From NCBI GenBank assembly GCA_030272155.1, contig CP126198.1:1178001-1242000 (forward strand): 64,000 bases of DNA, read 5' to 3'. Shown piece by piece: positions 52,403-63,450 of the stretch. Positions within the stretch are counted from its first letter, which is position 1; every line of letters begins with the position of its first letter. The notes beneath the pieces were generated by a model. The model saw only the letters and a program-made list of their open reading frames with translations. It did not search any database and was not told the origin of the DNA. Source of the stretch: Tetradesmus obliquus (taxonomy: Eukaryota; Chlorophyta; Chlorophyceae; Sphaeropleales; Scenedesmaceae). The position numbers and the translations under genes are program-made.

Positions 52403-55400
52403 ATGCCGCTTCATCCATGCAGCAATCCACCTAATCATTGCACATCGGCCGCTCCCAGGCGCGCAGGCGGCCCCTTGTCACAGGCCAAGCTACAACACAG
52501 CAGCACCAGGCACAGCAGCAGTGGGAGCCCCAGCCACAGTAGGGCCGGGAGCAGCTGCTCAGTCAAACTTGGTCAAACACGGGTGCATATGGAGGGTGCT
52601 GATGATCTGCTGCAGCCTGAGGAGCTAGGGGAAGACCAGCCGGTGCATCCTGCAGTGCTGACCCCCAAAGCATCAGCAGTGCGGGCAGTGAAGAAGAATG
52701 ATTGGGCTCTGCGCTCAGTGCTGAAAGGTGTGTGTGCGCAACCTGAATGCTTGATTTGTTGCTGAATTTTACAATATCCAGTTGCAGGAAGTTGATGTTT
52801 GTGCATGTACTGTGCTGCGGTTGTACGTCAGTGAAAATCCCCTGTGATTGCCACATACTGGCCCGTGGTTGGGACTGCTTGAAACATCGACTTGTGCAGT
52901 TGGTCACTTACCTCCCCACACATAACCTTGTCCTATTTGCTGTGCTACTATCTTCTTGCAGTGTTTGTGGTCAAGGTTGACCCCAACTATGCGCAGCCCT
53001 GGCAGAAGTGCCCGCAGCGCAGCAGCAGCGGCTCGGCTTTCGTGCTGGACACGGAGCAGCGCATCATCATCACCAACGCACACGTGGTGCGTGCCGCTGC
53101 AGCGCTTTACGGCTCCTGCAGCAGCAGTTGACAGCTGCTATTCTTGTGGCAGCAGCAGCAGCAGTTGCAAGCAGGCCATTTGTCGGTAAACCCTATGTAA
53201 GGGCACGGTATGGTATGTGCGCGCAATGCCAGCAGCGCATTCAATGTGCTTCAAAGTGTGGCACATCACGCTGCAACAGCTGCCAAACACATTTTCAGCT
53301 TCACAATCCCTGACTGCTGCCTCGCCTGTCATGTGCGCCACTGCCTGCTGCTGCTGCTGCCGCCGCCTGGCCAGGTTGCGAATGCGGTGACGGTGTATGT
53401 GCGGCGGCCGGGCAACCCGAAGAAGTGGCGCTCACAGGTCACCTGCATGGGCAAGCAGGTGGGGTGCTGGGAACAGCCGTCACATTCAAAAGCTGTCACA
53501 TTCACTGGATAATCAGTATGGCCTGGCGCTGCTGACTGTTCGGGCGGCTACCTTGTATGGCGCTCACACTTTCGTGCATCTGTACGCTGGGGTCTGACGT
53601 TTGCTTGCACATCTGCTACTGTACATGCATCACAGTCTGACTTGGCGCTGCTGACTGTTGCTGCTGCTGAGGCTGCGTTGTCGTGTCCTCAAACTGCAGT
53701 CTGACCTGGCACTGCTGACTGTGCCTGAGGACGCCTTCTGGGGTGATATCTGACTAGCTCTTTGCTTGCTGTCGCTGCTGCTACTTCTGCTGCACTGTCA
53801 TGTTGTCAATCTGCAGGCGGACCTGGCGCTGCTGACAGTGCCGCCTTCTGGGGTGAACAGCTGGCATCACTAATTTAAAGCAACAGCTGTGCCGACTGTG
53901 TTCCTGTTTGTCTGCTGCTTGTGCAGTCTGACCTGGCGCTGCTGACTGTGCCTGAGGACGCCTTCTGGGGTGATGACCTGCGGCCGCTGGTGTTCCTCAA
54001 GGAGGTGCCCGAGCTGCAGGTGCGCTGTTCAAATACTATTTTCTATGTAAGTTTACTGGTTCAATTATTTTGAACATGAACCCACATCCACTGCAAATGC
54101 AGCTGCAATGTATGGCTAGGCTTTCACGGCATTTTCAAAGTACGCATGTAGGGGAAAAGGTTGTTCCGTCACTGACCCCACCCCGGTTTTGCTGCTTGTG
54201 CTGCCTTTATCTGCTGCAGAGCCCCATCTCAGTGGCTGGCTACCCTGTAGGAGGCGATAGCCTGTCCATCACCAAAGGTGCGCACCCTGCACCACATTTG
54301 CACAGTTGCTTCGTTGCTCCTCCAGCTCTCATGCATGCCTGCAAGCTTTAGCACGCTGTAGGAGGCGACAGCTTGTCCATCACCAAAGGTGCGCACCCTG
54401 CAGCTCATTATTTAATTAACAACAGCCAAGGAGCACAGCTAGTGTCTGCCGCAGTCTGCGTTTTCCGCTGTCATGTGCTGACACCCTACGTACATGGGCA
54501 AGCTCGACTGCAAAGCACAACAGTTGAGGAGACCCCTAGGGTCTACAGCATCGCCACCTGTTGCTGTAATGGTTTTGCTGACACGATCAGCAGCGCAGAT
54601 TACGCGCATTTCATGTGTCCTTGTGTGTTGTTGCGTTGCATCCTTGCAGGCATCGTGTCGCGCGTGAGCATGGTGTGCTACAGCCAGTCGGGTTGTACTC
54701 AGCAGTATTCAACCATCAACACAGTGTCACTCTGCTGCAATGCCCCGCAGGCATCGTGTCGCGCGTGAGCATGGTGCGCTACAGCCAGTCCGGGCGGCTG
54801 CTGGGCATACAGATTGACGCGGCCATCAACCCTGGCAACAGCGGCGGCCCTGCTTTTGCAGATATGACAGAGGGCACTGTAGCGGGTGAGGCTCCCTCAA
54901 ACTATTGTGTTTGCTAGTTTTTGTTGTTGCCCAGGTTTAGATCCAGGCATAAATTGATGCAGCCATCAACCCTGGCAACAGCGGCGGCCCTGCTTTTGCA
55001 GACATGACAGAGGGCACCGTAGCGGGTGAGGCGGCGCAGCACTGCACCACTGAGTTGTTTTAAAGTCTATTATTGTGCTGTTGGCGTTATCCTTGTTACC
55101 ACACCATTTAATATTAGGTGCTTTTTGTTGTGTTGCATAGAGCAGCAACGGCTGGATTGGGAATCTCACGCTTTGTGGATGGCAGTCAGTGGGAATCTGC
55201 CAAGACATCACAAGAGTGACAAGAGTAACATGCAGTCCCTGCTGCGCCGCCCGTCTGGTACACTCCTACACTGCCTGCAGGCGTGGCGTTCAGCAAGAAC
55301 GTGAGCAGCAGCACCGACAACATCGGCTACATCATCCCCTTCCCCATCGTGGAGCACTTCCTCTCCGAGTACAGGGCACGTGGGGTGTACCAGGGGGTTG

Positions 55401-58400
55401 TCAGCCCAGGGTTTTACACGCAGCCCATGGAAAACCCTGCGCAGCAGCAATACCTGCAGGTGAGTCAATCGGGAAGCCAGAAGGTTGGTTTGCATTGTGT
55501 TGTTGCACACTGCGGGCTTGCAGTTCGCAGGCGTTTGAATAGTCGTAAGGCCCTCAACAGAGCCTCCCTCTATCTGCATGCTTAATGCGCATCTATTTTG
55601 CATGCTGCTGCTCCTCTCTGCAGGTGCCTGAAGGTGCATCCGGCTGCATCGTGGTAAAGCTGGAGCCCTCAACCGAGGCAGCGCAGCACCTGCAACTGGC
55701 TGATGTCATTTTGGAGGTGGAGGGCGAGCCCATTGCCGCTGATGAGAGCGTGCAGTTCAGGGACGACGAGCGCGTCGACTACAGCCACGTGATCAGCCTG
55801 AAGCACGTGGGGGACAACCTGAACTTGAAGATCCTGCGGCAAGGACAGGTGCGCGTGTTGCCTGCCTTTATGTGCAAGGCCTGCTCTGTGTGTGGTCAAT
55901 CGCAGCGTGCGTTGGGTGTGTTGTCTTTGAAGTTCAGCTGGCTGCATCTGCTCAGCGGCCTCTGCCAAGTTCAGCTGCAACAGTTCGCCAGTGGACGTGG
56001 ATTACAGCCACGTGATCAGCCTGAAGCATGTGCGGGACAATCTCAACCTGAATCCTGCGGCAGGGACAGGTGCGTGCCTTGTTGTTTGACTGCCGTTTGC
56101 GTGTGCTTATGCCGGGGTTTATACGCGTGTTTTGTGTTCAGCTGGATGCGGTTTGTGCGTCGCGGTTTTCAAGGTGCAGCAGTTCAGGGACGATGAGCGC
56201 GTGGACTACAGCCATGTGATCAGCCTCAAGCATGTGGGGGACAACCTGAACCTGGAGATCCTGCGGCAGGGTTAGATGCGTGCATGATTGCCTCACTTTT
56301 GCTTGGATGTGTGTGGTTATGCTGCGGTGTATGGTGGCGTGTGTTTTGTGTTTGATTTGATGTTCAGCTGGCTGCGGTGTGTGTCTCGGGTTTTCAAAGT
56401 GCAGCAGTTGAGGGACGACGAGCGCGTGGACTACAGCCACGTGATCAAGCCTGAAGCACGTGGGGGACAACCTGAATTTGAAGATCCTGCGGCAAGGACA
56501 GGTGCGCGCGTTGCCTGCCGTTATGTGCAAGGCCTGCTCTGTGTATGGTCTATCGCAGCGTGCGTTGGGTGTGTTGTCTTTGAAGTTCAGCTGGCTGCAT
56601 CTACTCAGCGGCCTCTGCCAAGTTCAGCTGCAGCAACCCGCCACGAGCGCGTGGACTACAGCCACGTGATCAGCCTGAAGCATGTGGGCGACAACTTAAA
56701 CCTCAAGATCCTGCGGCAGGGACAGGTGCGTGCCTTGTTGCTTGACTGCCGTTTGCGTTTGCTTATGCTGGGGTTATGCGCGTGATTTGTGTTCAGCTGG
56801 CTGCAGTTTTGTGTGTCGCGGTTTTTAAGGTGCAGTTCAGGGACGATGAGCGCGTTGACTACAGCCACGTGATTAGCCTGAACATGTGCGGGACAATCTG
56901 AATTTGAAGATCCTGCGGCAGGGACAGGTGCGCGCATTGCTGGTTGGCTGGTTGGCTGGCTGGCTGCCTGTGTATCTCGTCGTCATTTTCTGTGTTGGCT
57001 GGCTGGCTGGCTGGCTGGCTGGCAGGCTGACTTTCCCGCATCTTTTGTGCTGGCTTGCTGGATGGCTGCTGCTCAACCCCTTCTGTTCCTTCTGTTTATT
57101 TTACCCCCCGCAGGTGCATGACGTGTGCTTCACGCTGCACAAGTAGCACCTGGTGGGCATGCTGCAGCAGGATGCAGCTTCGATCAACATCAACCCCTTC
57201 CATCCTTTTCCCCGACTGTCGTCAATCTTTACCCCCCGCAGGTGCGCGACGTGTGCTTCACGCTGCACAAGCAGCAGCACCTGGTGGGCATCCTTCACGA
57301 GGTGGACTGCCTGCCCAGCTACTACGTGGCAGGGGGGCTGGTCTTCGCGCCACTGTCGCTGCCATGCATGGAGGCAGTCTACGGCAGCAGGTGTGTCATC
57401 ATGTTTTAAAGTCATTTGACTTGTTAAATTCACTTATTATTTTCGTGGTATTCTTTTTCTAGTTTTTATGTGCAAGACTGCGTGCCCAGCTACCTCGTGG
57501 CAGGAGGGCTGGTCTTCGCGCCACTGTCGCTTCCATGCATGGAGGCAGTCTACGGCAGCATGTGTGTCACTGTCATTATTACATCAATTACTCTGCCGAT
57601 CAGCCATCTGCAACACTGCTTTCTGCAAGTTTGGCTAGTCTCTTAACAATGGCTTTTGATGTTGTTTGTGGCCGCGTTGCACCTGCTAGCTCTTGAGGTT
57701 GGTGCCTCCAGCGCCTTATCCCATGCAACACCCATGTCTTGTGTATTCACCGCCTGCTGCTGCTGCTGCTGCTGCTGCTGCTACTACAGGAAGTGGCGCA
57801 CGCTGGCGCCCATCAGCGTGCTGCAGGCCTTTGTGCAGCAGCGCACCAGCCCCAGCCAGCAGGTGGTCATCCTCGTGCAGGTGGGTCACCAGCGTGTTGT
57901 TACCTACCAGTGTGTTGTGTTCATTATGTCGGGTGCAGCAGCGCCCCAGCCCAGCCAGCAGGTGGTCATCCTGGTGCAGGTGGGTCACTAGTGCGTCATT
58001 TGTTTGTCGGTGCGTTAATCACATTATGTCGGGTGCAGCAGCGCCCCAGCCCAGCCAGCAGGTGGTCATCCTGGTGCAGGTGGGTCACTAGTGCGTCATT
58101 TGTTTGTCGGTGCGTTAATCTCAATATATCGGGTGCAGCAGCGCCCCAGCCCAGCCAGCAGGTGGTCATCCTGGTGCAGGTGGGTCACTAGTGCGTCATT
58201 TGTTTGTCGGTGCGTTAATCTCAATATATCGGGTGCAGCAGCGCCCCAGCCCAGCCAGCAGGTCGTCATCCTGGTGCAGGTGGGTCTTCAGTGTGTTGTT
58301 ACCTACCAGTGTGTTGTGTTCAATATGCTGGGTGCAGCACCACAGCAGAGCGGCAGCCAGCAGGTGGTCATCCTGGTGCAGGTGGGCGACCAGTGTGCAC

Positions 58401-59523
58401 ACCTCTGGTGTGTGATGCAGCAGATGACGTTGTGGGTGCAGCACTACAGCAGAGCCCCAGCCAGCAGGTGGTCATCCTGGTGCAGGTGGGTCACACGCTG
58501 CAGGCCTTGGAAGGAATTTTTATTTGCGCTGCCGCCAGGTGCTTTCGCATGAGATCAACCGGCGATAAGCACAGCTTGCTGCCAGTGAAAACATGGAATG
58601 ACATATCAACGTAAGAGGCTCACTCTGGCGTACAGATAGGTCGCTCTGACGTTCAGATCTCATATAAAAGTGTTTTTGCTTATGCCGCCGCCAGGTGCTG
58701 TCGCACGAGATCAACCACGGCTACGAGTACAGCGTGCTGCCGGTCGAAATTTCAAACCACTAAAGGGAACTCACTTTGTATTGGATTATTCTTGTTCTGC
58801 CGCCAGGTGCTGTCGCACGAGATCAACCACGGCTACAAGTACAGCGTGCTGCCGGTGGAGACTTTCAACGGCGCGGTCGTGCACAACATGGCGCACCTGG
58901 CGGCCATGGTGGACGGCTGTGATCAGCCGTACCTCAATTTCGGGCTGGAGGGCGGGAGGTTCGTGACGCTGGACAGGCAGCAGGTGCGCTGTAGTTTGCA
59001 TTGTTTCGATGCATACGATGCATCTTACTCATGCAATCGGCTGGAGGGCCGAAGATTTTCGACACTGGCCAGGCAGCAGCTGTTTGGATGGGCTGTTGAA
59101 CGGTATGTTGGTAGCCACGGTGGACGGCTGTGATCAGCCATACCTCAACTTTGGGCTGGAGGGCGGCCTCTTCGTTACGCTGGACAGGCAGCAGGTGCGC
59201 GGGGCTCGGTAAATTCGATTTAAACATCACTAAATCAAGAGGATTGGTGCACATGTGCAGCATCTGTGCCTTGACAAGCTGCTGTGTTGCTGCTGCTGTG
59301 TTGCTGTTTGCTTCAGGTGATTGAGCACACGCCGCACATTCTGAAGATCAACAACATTCCTTCGGATCGCAGCGAGGACCTCTTAGGAGAGGAGGCAGCA
59401 GCAGCGGCAGCAGCAGGGGCAGAGGCGGCGGCGGCAGCAGCAGCAGCAGCAGCGGGGTCTGAGCTCGGCAGTGTAGAGCTGGCTGCAGCAACTGTAGGCC
59501 AGACTGCAGAGCAGCAGCAGTAG
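52403..59523 (+). CDS. DEG/HtrA-type serine protease
   Basis: ATP-independent trypsin-like protease with PDZ-type C-terminal region, organellar or nuclear in plants. Exons: 52403-52727, 52962-53086, 53375-53458, 53927-54019, 54220-54277, 54751-54885, 55281-55459, 55624-55848, 57242-57390, 57790-57880, 58807-58983, 59317-59523; 1848 nt, 615 aa, all phases consistent. The catalytic triad is visible: His149 (ITNAHVV), Asp180 (SDLALL) and Ser259 (NPGNSGGP). A first PDZ covers about 334-410. The C-terminal part ([41 protein letters not shown]) resembles the second PDZ and tail of plant DEG2/DEG9/DEG10, as does the length. The protein ends in poly-Ala and Gln. The first about 90 residues are Ser/Arg/Pro-rich and could target a plastid or mitochondrion. 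The start ATG is the first in the frame and is uncertain. Introns hold copies of nearly every exon. Confidence 0.9.
53515..53870 (+). repeat. head copies of DEG exon 4 (catalytic Asp exon)
   Basis: Copies of the [15 protein letters not shown] segment lie near 53515-53552, 53635-53662, 53698-53752 and 53818-53862. Most follow an AG, and one lacks the first residues. The true exon starts at 53927. Confidence 0.8.
54356..55030 (+). repeat. copies of DEG exons 5 and 6 (catalytic Ser exon)
   Basis: An exon 5 tail copy ([10 protein letters not shown]) lies at 54356-54388. An exon 6 head copy ([14 protein letters not shown]) lies at about 54652-54702, before the true exon at 54751. An exon 6 tail copy at about 54945-55027 re-encodes the complete [20 protein letters not shown] stretch and donor, with few differences. 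Confidence 0.85.
55984..56930 (+). repeat. five tail copies of DEG exon 8 (PDZ end)
   Basis: The segment [20 protein letters not shown] and the following RQGQ plus donor recurs at about 55990-56070, 56175-56275, 56402-56502, 56645-56726 and 56835-56928 after the true exon end at 55848. The copies carry single-base deletions. Spacing is about 205-230 bp. Confidence 0.85.
56940..57032 (+). repeat. GGCT tetranucleotide microsatellite
   Basis: Two blocks of tandem (TGGC)n units separated by about 35 bp lie in DEG intron 8. Confidence 0.85.
57115..57565 (+). repeat. head and tail copies of DEG exon 9
   Basis: A head copy (V.DVCFTLHK, then an in-frame TAG) lies at 57115-57170, before the true exon at 57242. 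A tail copy ([20 protein letters not shown]) lies at about 57480-57562. Confidence 0.8.
57925..58490 (+). repeat. 100-bp tandem array of DEG exon 10 tails
   Basis: Exon 10 ends at 57880 with VVILVQ plus GTGGGT. Six further copies of this exon end and donor finish at 57979, 58079, 58179, 58279, 58381 and 58487. Spacing is 99, 100, 100, 100, 102 and 106 bp. The middle units are nearly identical. Confidence 0.92.
58538..59195 (+). repeat. head and tail copies of DEG exon 11
   Basis: Head copies (VLSHEIN..) begin after CGCCAG at about 58538 and 58695; the true exon starts at 58807. Tail copies ([15 protein letters not shown]) follow, a short one at about 59040-59080 and a long one at about 59118-59193 with donor GTGCGC. 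Confidence 0.8.
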
Positions 59524-59529
59524 CGCTAG

Positions 59530-60480
59530 GGTGAGCAGCGTCGGGGTCTTTGTTTTTGAGTTCTTGATGATGTGTTGTTGGTCTGGTTGGTGGTCTTGGT
59601 TGCTTATGGGCTGAGTTGGCAGCAAGGATGCAGGCAGCAGTTCTGCAAGCTCCACGGGGTGTATGAAATGGCGCGAGTGCTTTTGGCAATCTGCTTGTGT
59701 TGCTGCAGGTGGGGGTGACTTGGAGTGGGCAGCATTTGATCTGCCAGTTTCTATGCCTTTTTGTTGGCCGGCACTTGGACGGCAGTTTTGAAGTTGGAGT
59801 ACTTTGGACCCCCACCCCCTGAATTTATGCATGCGCTGGTTGGATAGCTGGCCATGCACATTGTGGATGCTCTACCAGATGTCTGGCTTGCAGGAAACTG
59901 CGCTTGGTGGAGCAGCTGGTTGCGCTGCTTGGTGCTTGCCCGCTTGAGGCATTCTTCAGGAGATGTGCTGTGCAGCAGCTGCTCGAAGTTTGAATTGCCT
60001 TGATCTCTTGACAGCTCTGATGGCCTGGTCAACTGCAGCGGCGCTGCCGCGGCGTGCTATGCCTGCTGCCTTGACAGCCTTGAAGGTTGAGAGCATACAT
60101 TGCCGGGCAGCAGAGTGCACTGCCGGTTGCAGCTGTAGGCATCAAAAGCCATGGCATGAGGTCTCCGTAGCACGTACTGTTGTTCTGCTGTTGTAGACGG
60201 CAGTGGCAAAGCGTGTCACCCAGTTGCCAACTCATCATGCCATTGACAGAGAATGACAGGACTTCAAACTGGTGTAACAAGCAATGGTACCTCGCATCCT
60301 GTGGTGTTGACTCGAAGCTCCGGCATTTAGATGAATGATCATTCATCGCATCGCTAAACTGAGCTCTCCGCGTGCATGCCCCTCATGCTTTATTGACGTT
60401 TCCCTCCATTGCTGAGCAGTGCTTGATACACGCGTATAGAACTTCTTGAACCAAGCGATCACGTACAATATTATGATAAA
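59530..60480. other. intergenic region, no gene recognised
   Basis: Between the DEG stop and the MBOAT start. No coding exon or repeat was identified. Confidence 0.45.
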
Positions 60481-60522
60481 TAGTCACGCCATGCCGATCC
60501 GTTGAGCACCACGACAGGCTCG

Positions 60523-62507
60523 ATGCGTAGCAGAGCCAAATCGCCACTGCAGCATCAGAAGCAGCAGCAGGCTATGGTGTTGAGCAGAGGAGAGCTGGCA
60601 GCATGCTTGGCGTTGGTGCTGTACTTCTTGTATGTGTTGACGACTGAAGGCTACAACTTCTGCCAGCGCCTGGTGGGTGTCAGCAGTAGCCTTGCAACTG
60701 CAGCTGCTGCATCACCCGCGCTGTCCTGCAATGTTTGATGCTACGGCTGCAACAAACCCGCTTGTTGGGTTCCTCAGCATGTTTGAACGTGTGGAGTGGT
60801 TTGGACTTCCTCTGAGCCTGGTTTTAAAACGGGGGCTGCGCCATGCAGTTGCGTGGGCAGCATCCTGCTCTGAGGTTTGCCCTGTTATGCATGCCAGAGC
60901 ACACTGCTTGCGCTGCCTGCCTTGCACGTCACACTTTTTTTTCTCACGCTGCTGCACAATACCCTACTGCCTGTCTCCCATTCCTGCAGGTGCAGCACCA
61001 CATACCAGTGCCTGGTCTGCAACCGGGCCTGCTTGCAGGAACACGTGTAGATGTGTCAGACCACCAGTGGCGGGAGTTCCGGGCATCCATGCCACTGCTG
61101 TCAGCAGTCATGGCAGCATTTGTGGCCGGATCTCGCGCAGTACAAGCAGCAGCGCCACAGCACCGCCTCTCCTACTATGTGCTGTTCTCTTTGGGTCTTC
61201 TGGCAGTGCTGCATGGCGCAGCAATGCTGTTTGTTGTGGCACTGGCAGCAGCAGGCTTCTTCATCGCCAAAGCCACAGCAAACATGCCGCACGGCTTGCT
61301 GCTTGTCTGGGCCTGGCACTGCGGCAGCTTCCTGCTAGTACGCGTGACTGAGGGCTTGCCATTTGCACTGCTGAGCCCGGTATTGGCACCCCTGGACGCA
61401 CACCGCGGCATGCTGCGCTGGCACATCTACTACAACCTGCTGCTGCTGCGCATGCTATCATTCGCCAGCGACTACCACTGGCAGCGGCAGCGGCGGCCCG
61501 GCCGGGTGCGCATAGTACCCGACACACCTCCACACCCTGACCAAGACCTACGCACGAGGTCGGAGCTGTGGCAGGATCCCAGCGTGTTCAATCTACGCAT
61601 GTACCTGGCGTACTGCTTGTATCCACCCACATACATTGCAGGACCTACCAGTACCTTCAACGCATTTGCGAGCCAGATGGAAGCGCCAGCAGCCAGCATA
61701 ACAGCAGCAGCAGTGCTGCGGTATGCAGCGCGCGGGCTCGGCTGCTGGCTGTGCATGGAGGTGCTAACGCATAACCTCTGGTTCATGGCAGTTGTGCGCA
61801 GCAAGCTGTGGCTGGCACTGGCAGCAGCAGAAGGCAAGGCGCACCTGTCGCCGCTGGAGATGTGTCTAGTCCCCTGGTGGATCATGATTGTGTTCTGGCT
61901 GAAATTCACGGTGATCTGGCGCTTCTTCAGGGCCTGGGCTTTAGCAGATGGCATGGATGTTCCGGAGAACATGCGCCGCTGCATCTGCAACAACTACGAC
62001 ATAGCAGGGTTCTGGCAGAACTGGCATGCCAGCTACAACCTGTGGCTGGTGCGCTACATGTACATTCCGCTTGGGGGTGCTGCCTGGCGGCTGCTGAATG
62101 TGTGGCCGATCTTTACGTTTGTTGCGCTGTGGCATGACTTGGAGCCGCGGTTGCTTGGCTGGGCGTGGCTCATGGCATTGTTCATTGCTCCTGAGCTGCT
62201 GGTGAAATGGATGGGCCGGCAGGCGTGGTGCATAGCGGATAAGAAAGGGCGGGTGTTTCGGTATGTTGCCGGGCTGGCGGCCGCGTTTAATGTGCTGCTG
62301 CTGATAGCAGCAAACATGGTGGGCTTTGTGCTGGGGCTGGATGGGGTGCGGCAGTTTGTGGCGCAAGTGCTAGGGCAGCCGAGGTTTCTGCCGGTGGTGC
62401 TGCTGGCGTGCTTCTGTGGTGTGCAGCTGATGCTGGCGTTGCGGGACTGGGAGGCAGCACGCGCTGAGGCACGCGTGGCGGTGCAGTACAGCAAAGCGCA
62501 GAGCTAG
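60523..62507 (+). CDS. GUP1-like MBOAT family O-acyltransferase
   Basis: Multi-pass membrane acyltransferase of the MBOAT superfamily, closest in pattern to GUP1/HHAT proteins (GUP1 remodels GPI-anchor lipids in yeast). Exons 60523-60672 and 60990-62507; 1668 nt, 555 aa. Family signatures are RVDVSDHQWREFRASMPLL, PSVFNLRMYLAYCLYPPTYI with AGPTSTF, LKFTVIWRFFRAWALADGMD, GFWQNWHASYNLWLVRYMY with PLGG (His396), and FVALWHDLEPRLLGW with the second conserved His432. About ten hydrophobic segments are visible. The exon 1 donor GTGGGT gives the correct phase, but an additional small exon in 60673-60989 cannot be excluded. Unlike its neighbours it has one short intron and no exon-fragment copies. Confidence 0.87.
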
Positions 62508-62623
62508 TGGATGTGAGTCAACGCTATTTGTTGGACGTTTGACTGCATTGTTTGAGTGGATGTCTGCAAGGCGGGCTGCCTTGCGGACGGCGCACGCTTC
62601 TGTGTGTTGATATGTGTCCGGCG

Positions 62624-62628
62624 TGTAA
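62624..62628 (+). terminator. putative polyadenylation signal TGTAA (MBOAT gene)
   Basis: TGTAA lies 117 nt downstream of the stop codon. Confidence 0.4.
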
Positions 62629-62955
62629 GGCATTGGTGCTTGCAGATAGATGTGAGCGCCCGTTGTCTGATTAAGGACGACAAAATCTACATATGGCCAT
62701 ACATGGTCAATAGGACAGTCAACTTTGAATGACAGTGGTATGCAGCAGTAAAGCAGGCATAATCACAACCCAATACATGCAATTACACTACTGCCCCTCC
62801 TGCTTCTTGCGAGGAAAACATCAACCACACACACCTGTGTTGAGATTCACAACCATGGAGTCACTGACAAGGTGTCACTACCAGGACTACGGCTGACTAC
62901 AAGAGCGCTGAAGACCGTCAGTGCCGTTGACCCCAAAAGGCATCATGGCCTTTTG

Positions 62956-62973
62956 GGAGAGAGAGAGAGAGAG
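62956..62973. repeat. (GA)n microsatellite
   Basis: About eight GA units beside the first GGCCTTTTGGG motif. Confidence 0.85.
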
Positions 62974-63056
62974 GAGTTACACTGGTGTACTCACGCGGCA
63001 TACGCCACCACTAACACCTGAAAGGATTTGAAGCTGCAGACAGCTCAGCTCGGCCT
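62972..63056 (+). repeat. dispersed repeat, copy B
   Basis: Matches 39757-39840 in DCAF1 intron 22 in the same orientation. The shared blocks are CGGCATACGCCACCA and CAGCTCAGCTCGG with comparable spacing. It is bracketed by GGCCTTTTGGG motifs at this locus only. Confidence 0.65.
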
Positions 63057-63450
63057 TTTGGGACGGCGCTGACCAGGTGTTGTTATGAATGCAGGTAATA
63101 CAAAAGACACATAGGAGCAGAAGCAGGAGCTGCACATGCTTGCAATCTGAGGTTCAGCAGCCATGGTGGCCTTTTGGGGGACCACTTCTAGCCATGTGAG
63201 TACTCATTATGCTTCGTTATACTTGAAATGATTGACCTGCTTGCACGTTGTACCAATTTTATACTATAGATGTGCTTGGATTGCATCACGGCTACAGCCC
63301 AGCAGAGTAACACTACAGCCAGTACTTGCTGTCATCGTACGATGCATGGCCTTATGTCTGAGCGTAGCATGCAATCAAGACGAAAACGTGTCATCGTTAT
63401 ATTTGCAGGGCTGTTTGGCCGTTCGACTTGCACTATGCACGGCAAGCACG

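Larger units (their letters stand above)
62640..63450. other. intergenic region with repeats, no gene recognised
   Basis: Contains three GGCCTTTTGGG motifs (62947-62957, 63052-63062, about 63168-63178), a (GA)n run and a copy of a dispersed repeat. No coding exon was identified before 63451. Confidence 0.45.

Noticed and set aside
58091..58552. 153-aa repetitive frame in the DEG gene
   Set aside because: It is a product of the 100-bp array whose period is near a multiple of three plus one; it is not conserved in frame and is explained by decoy copies.
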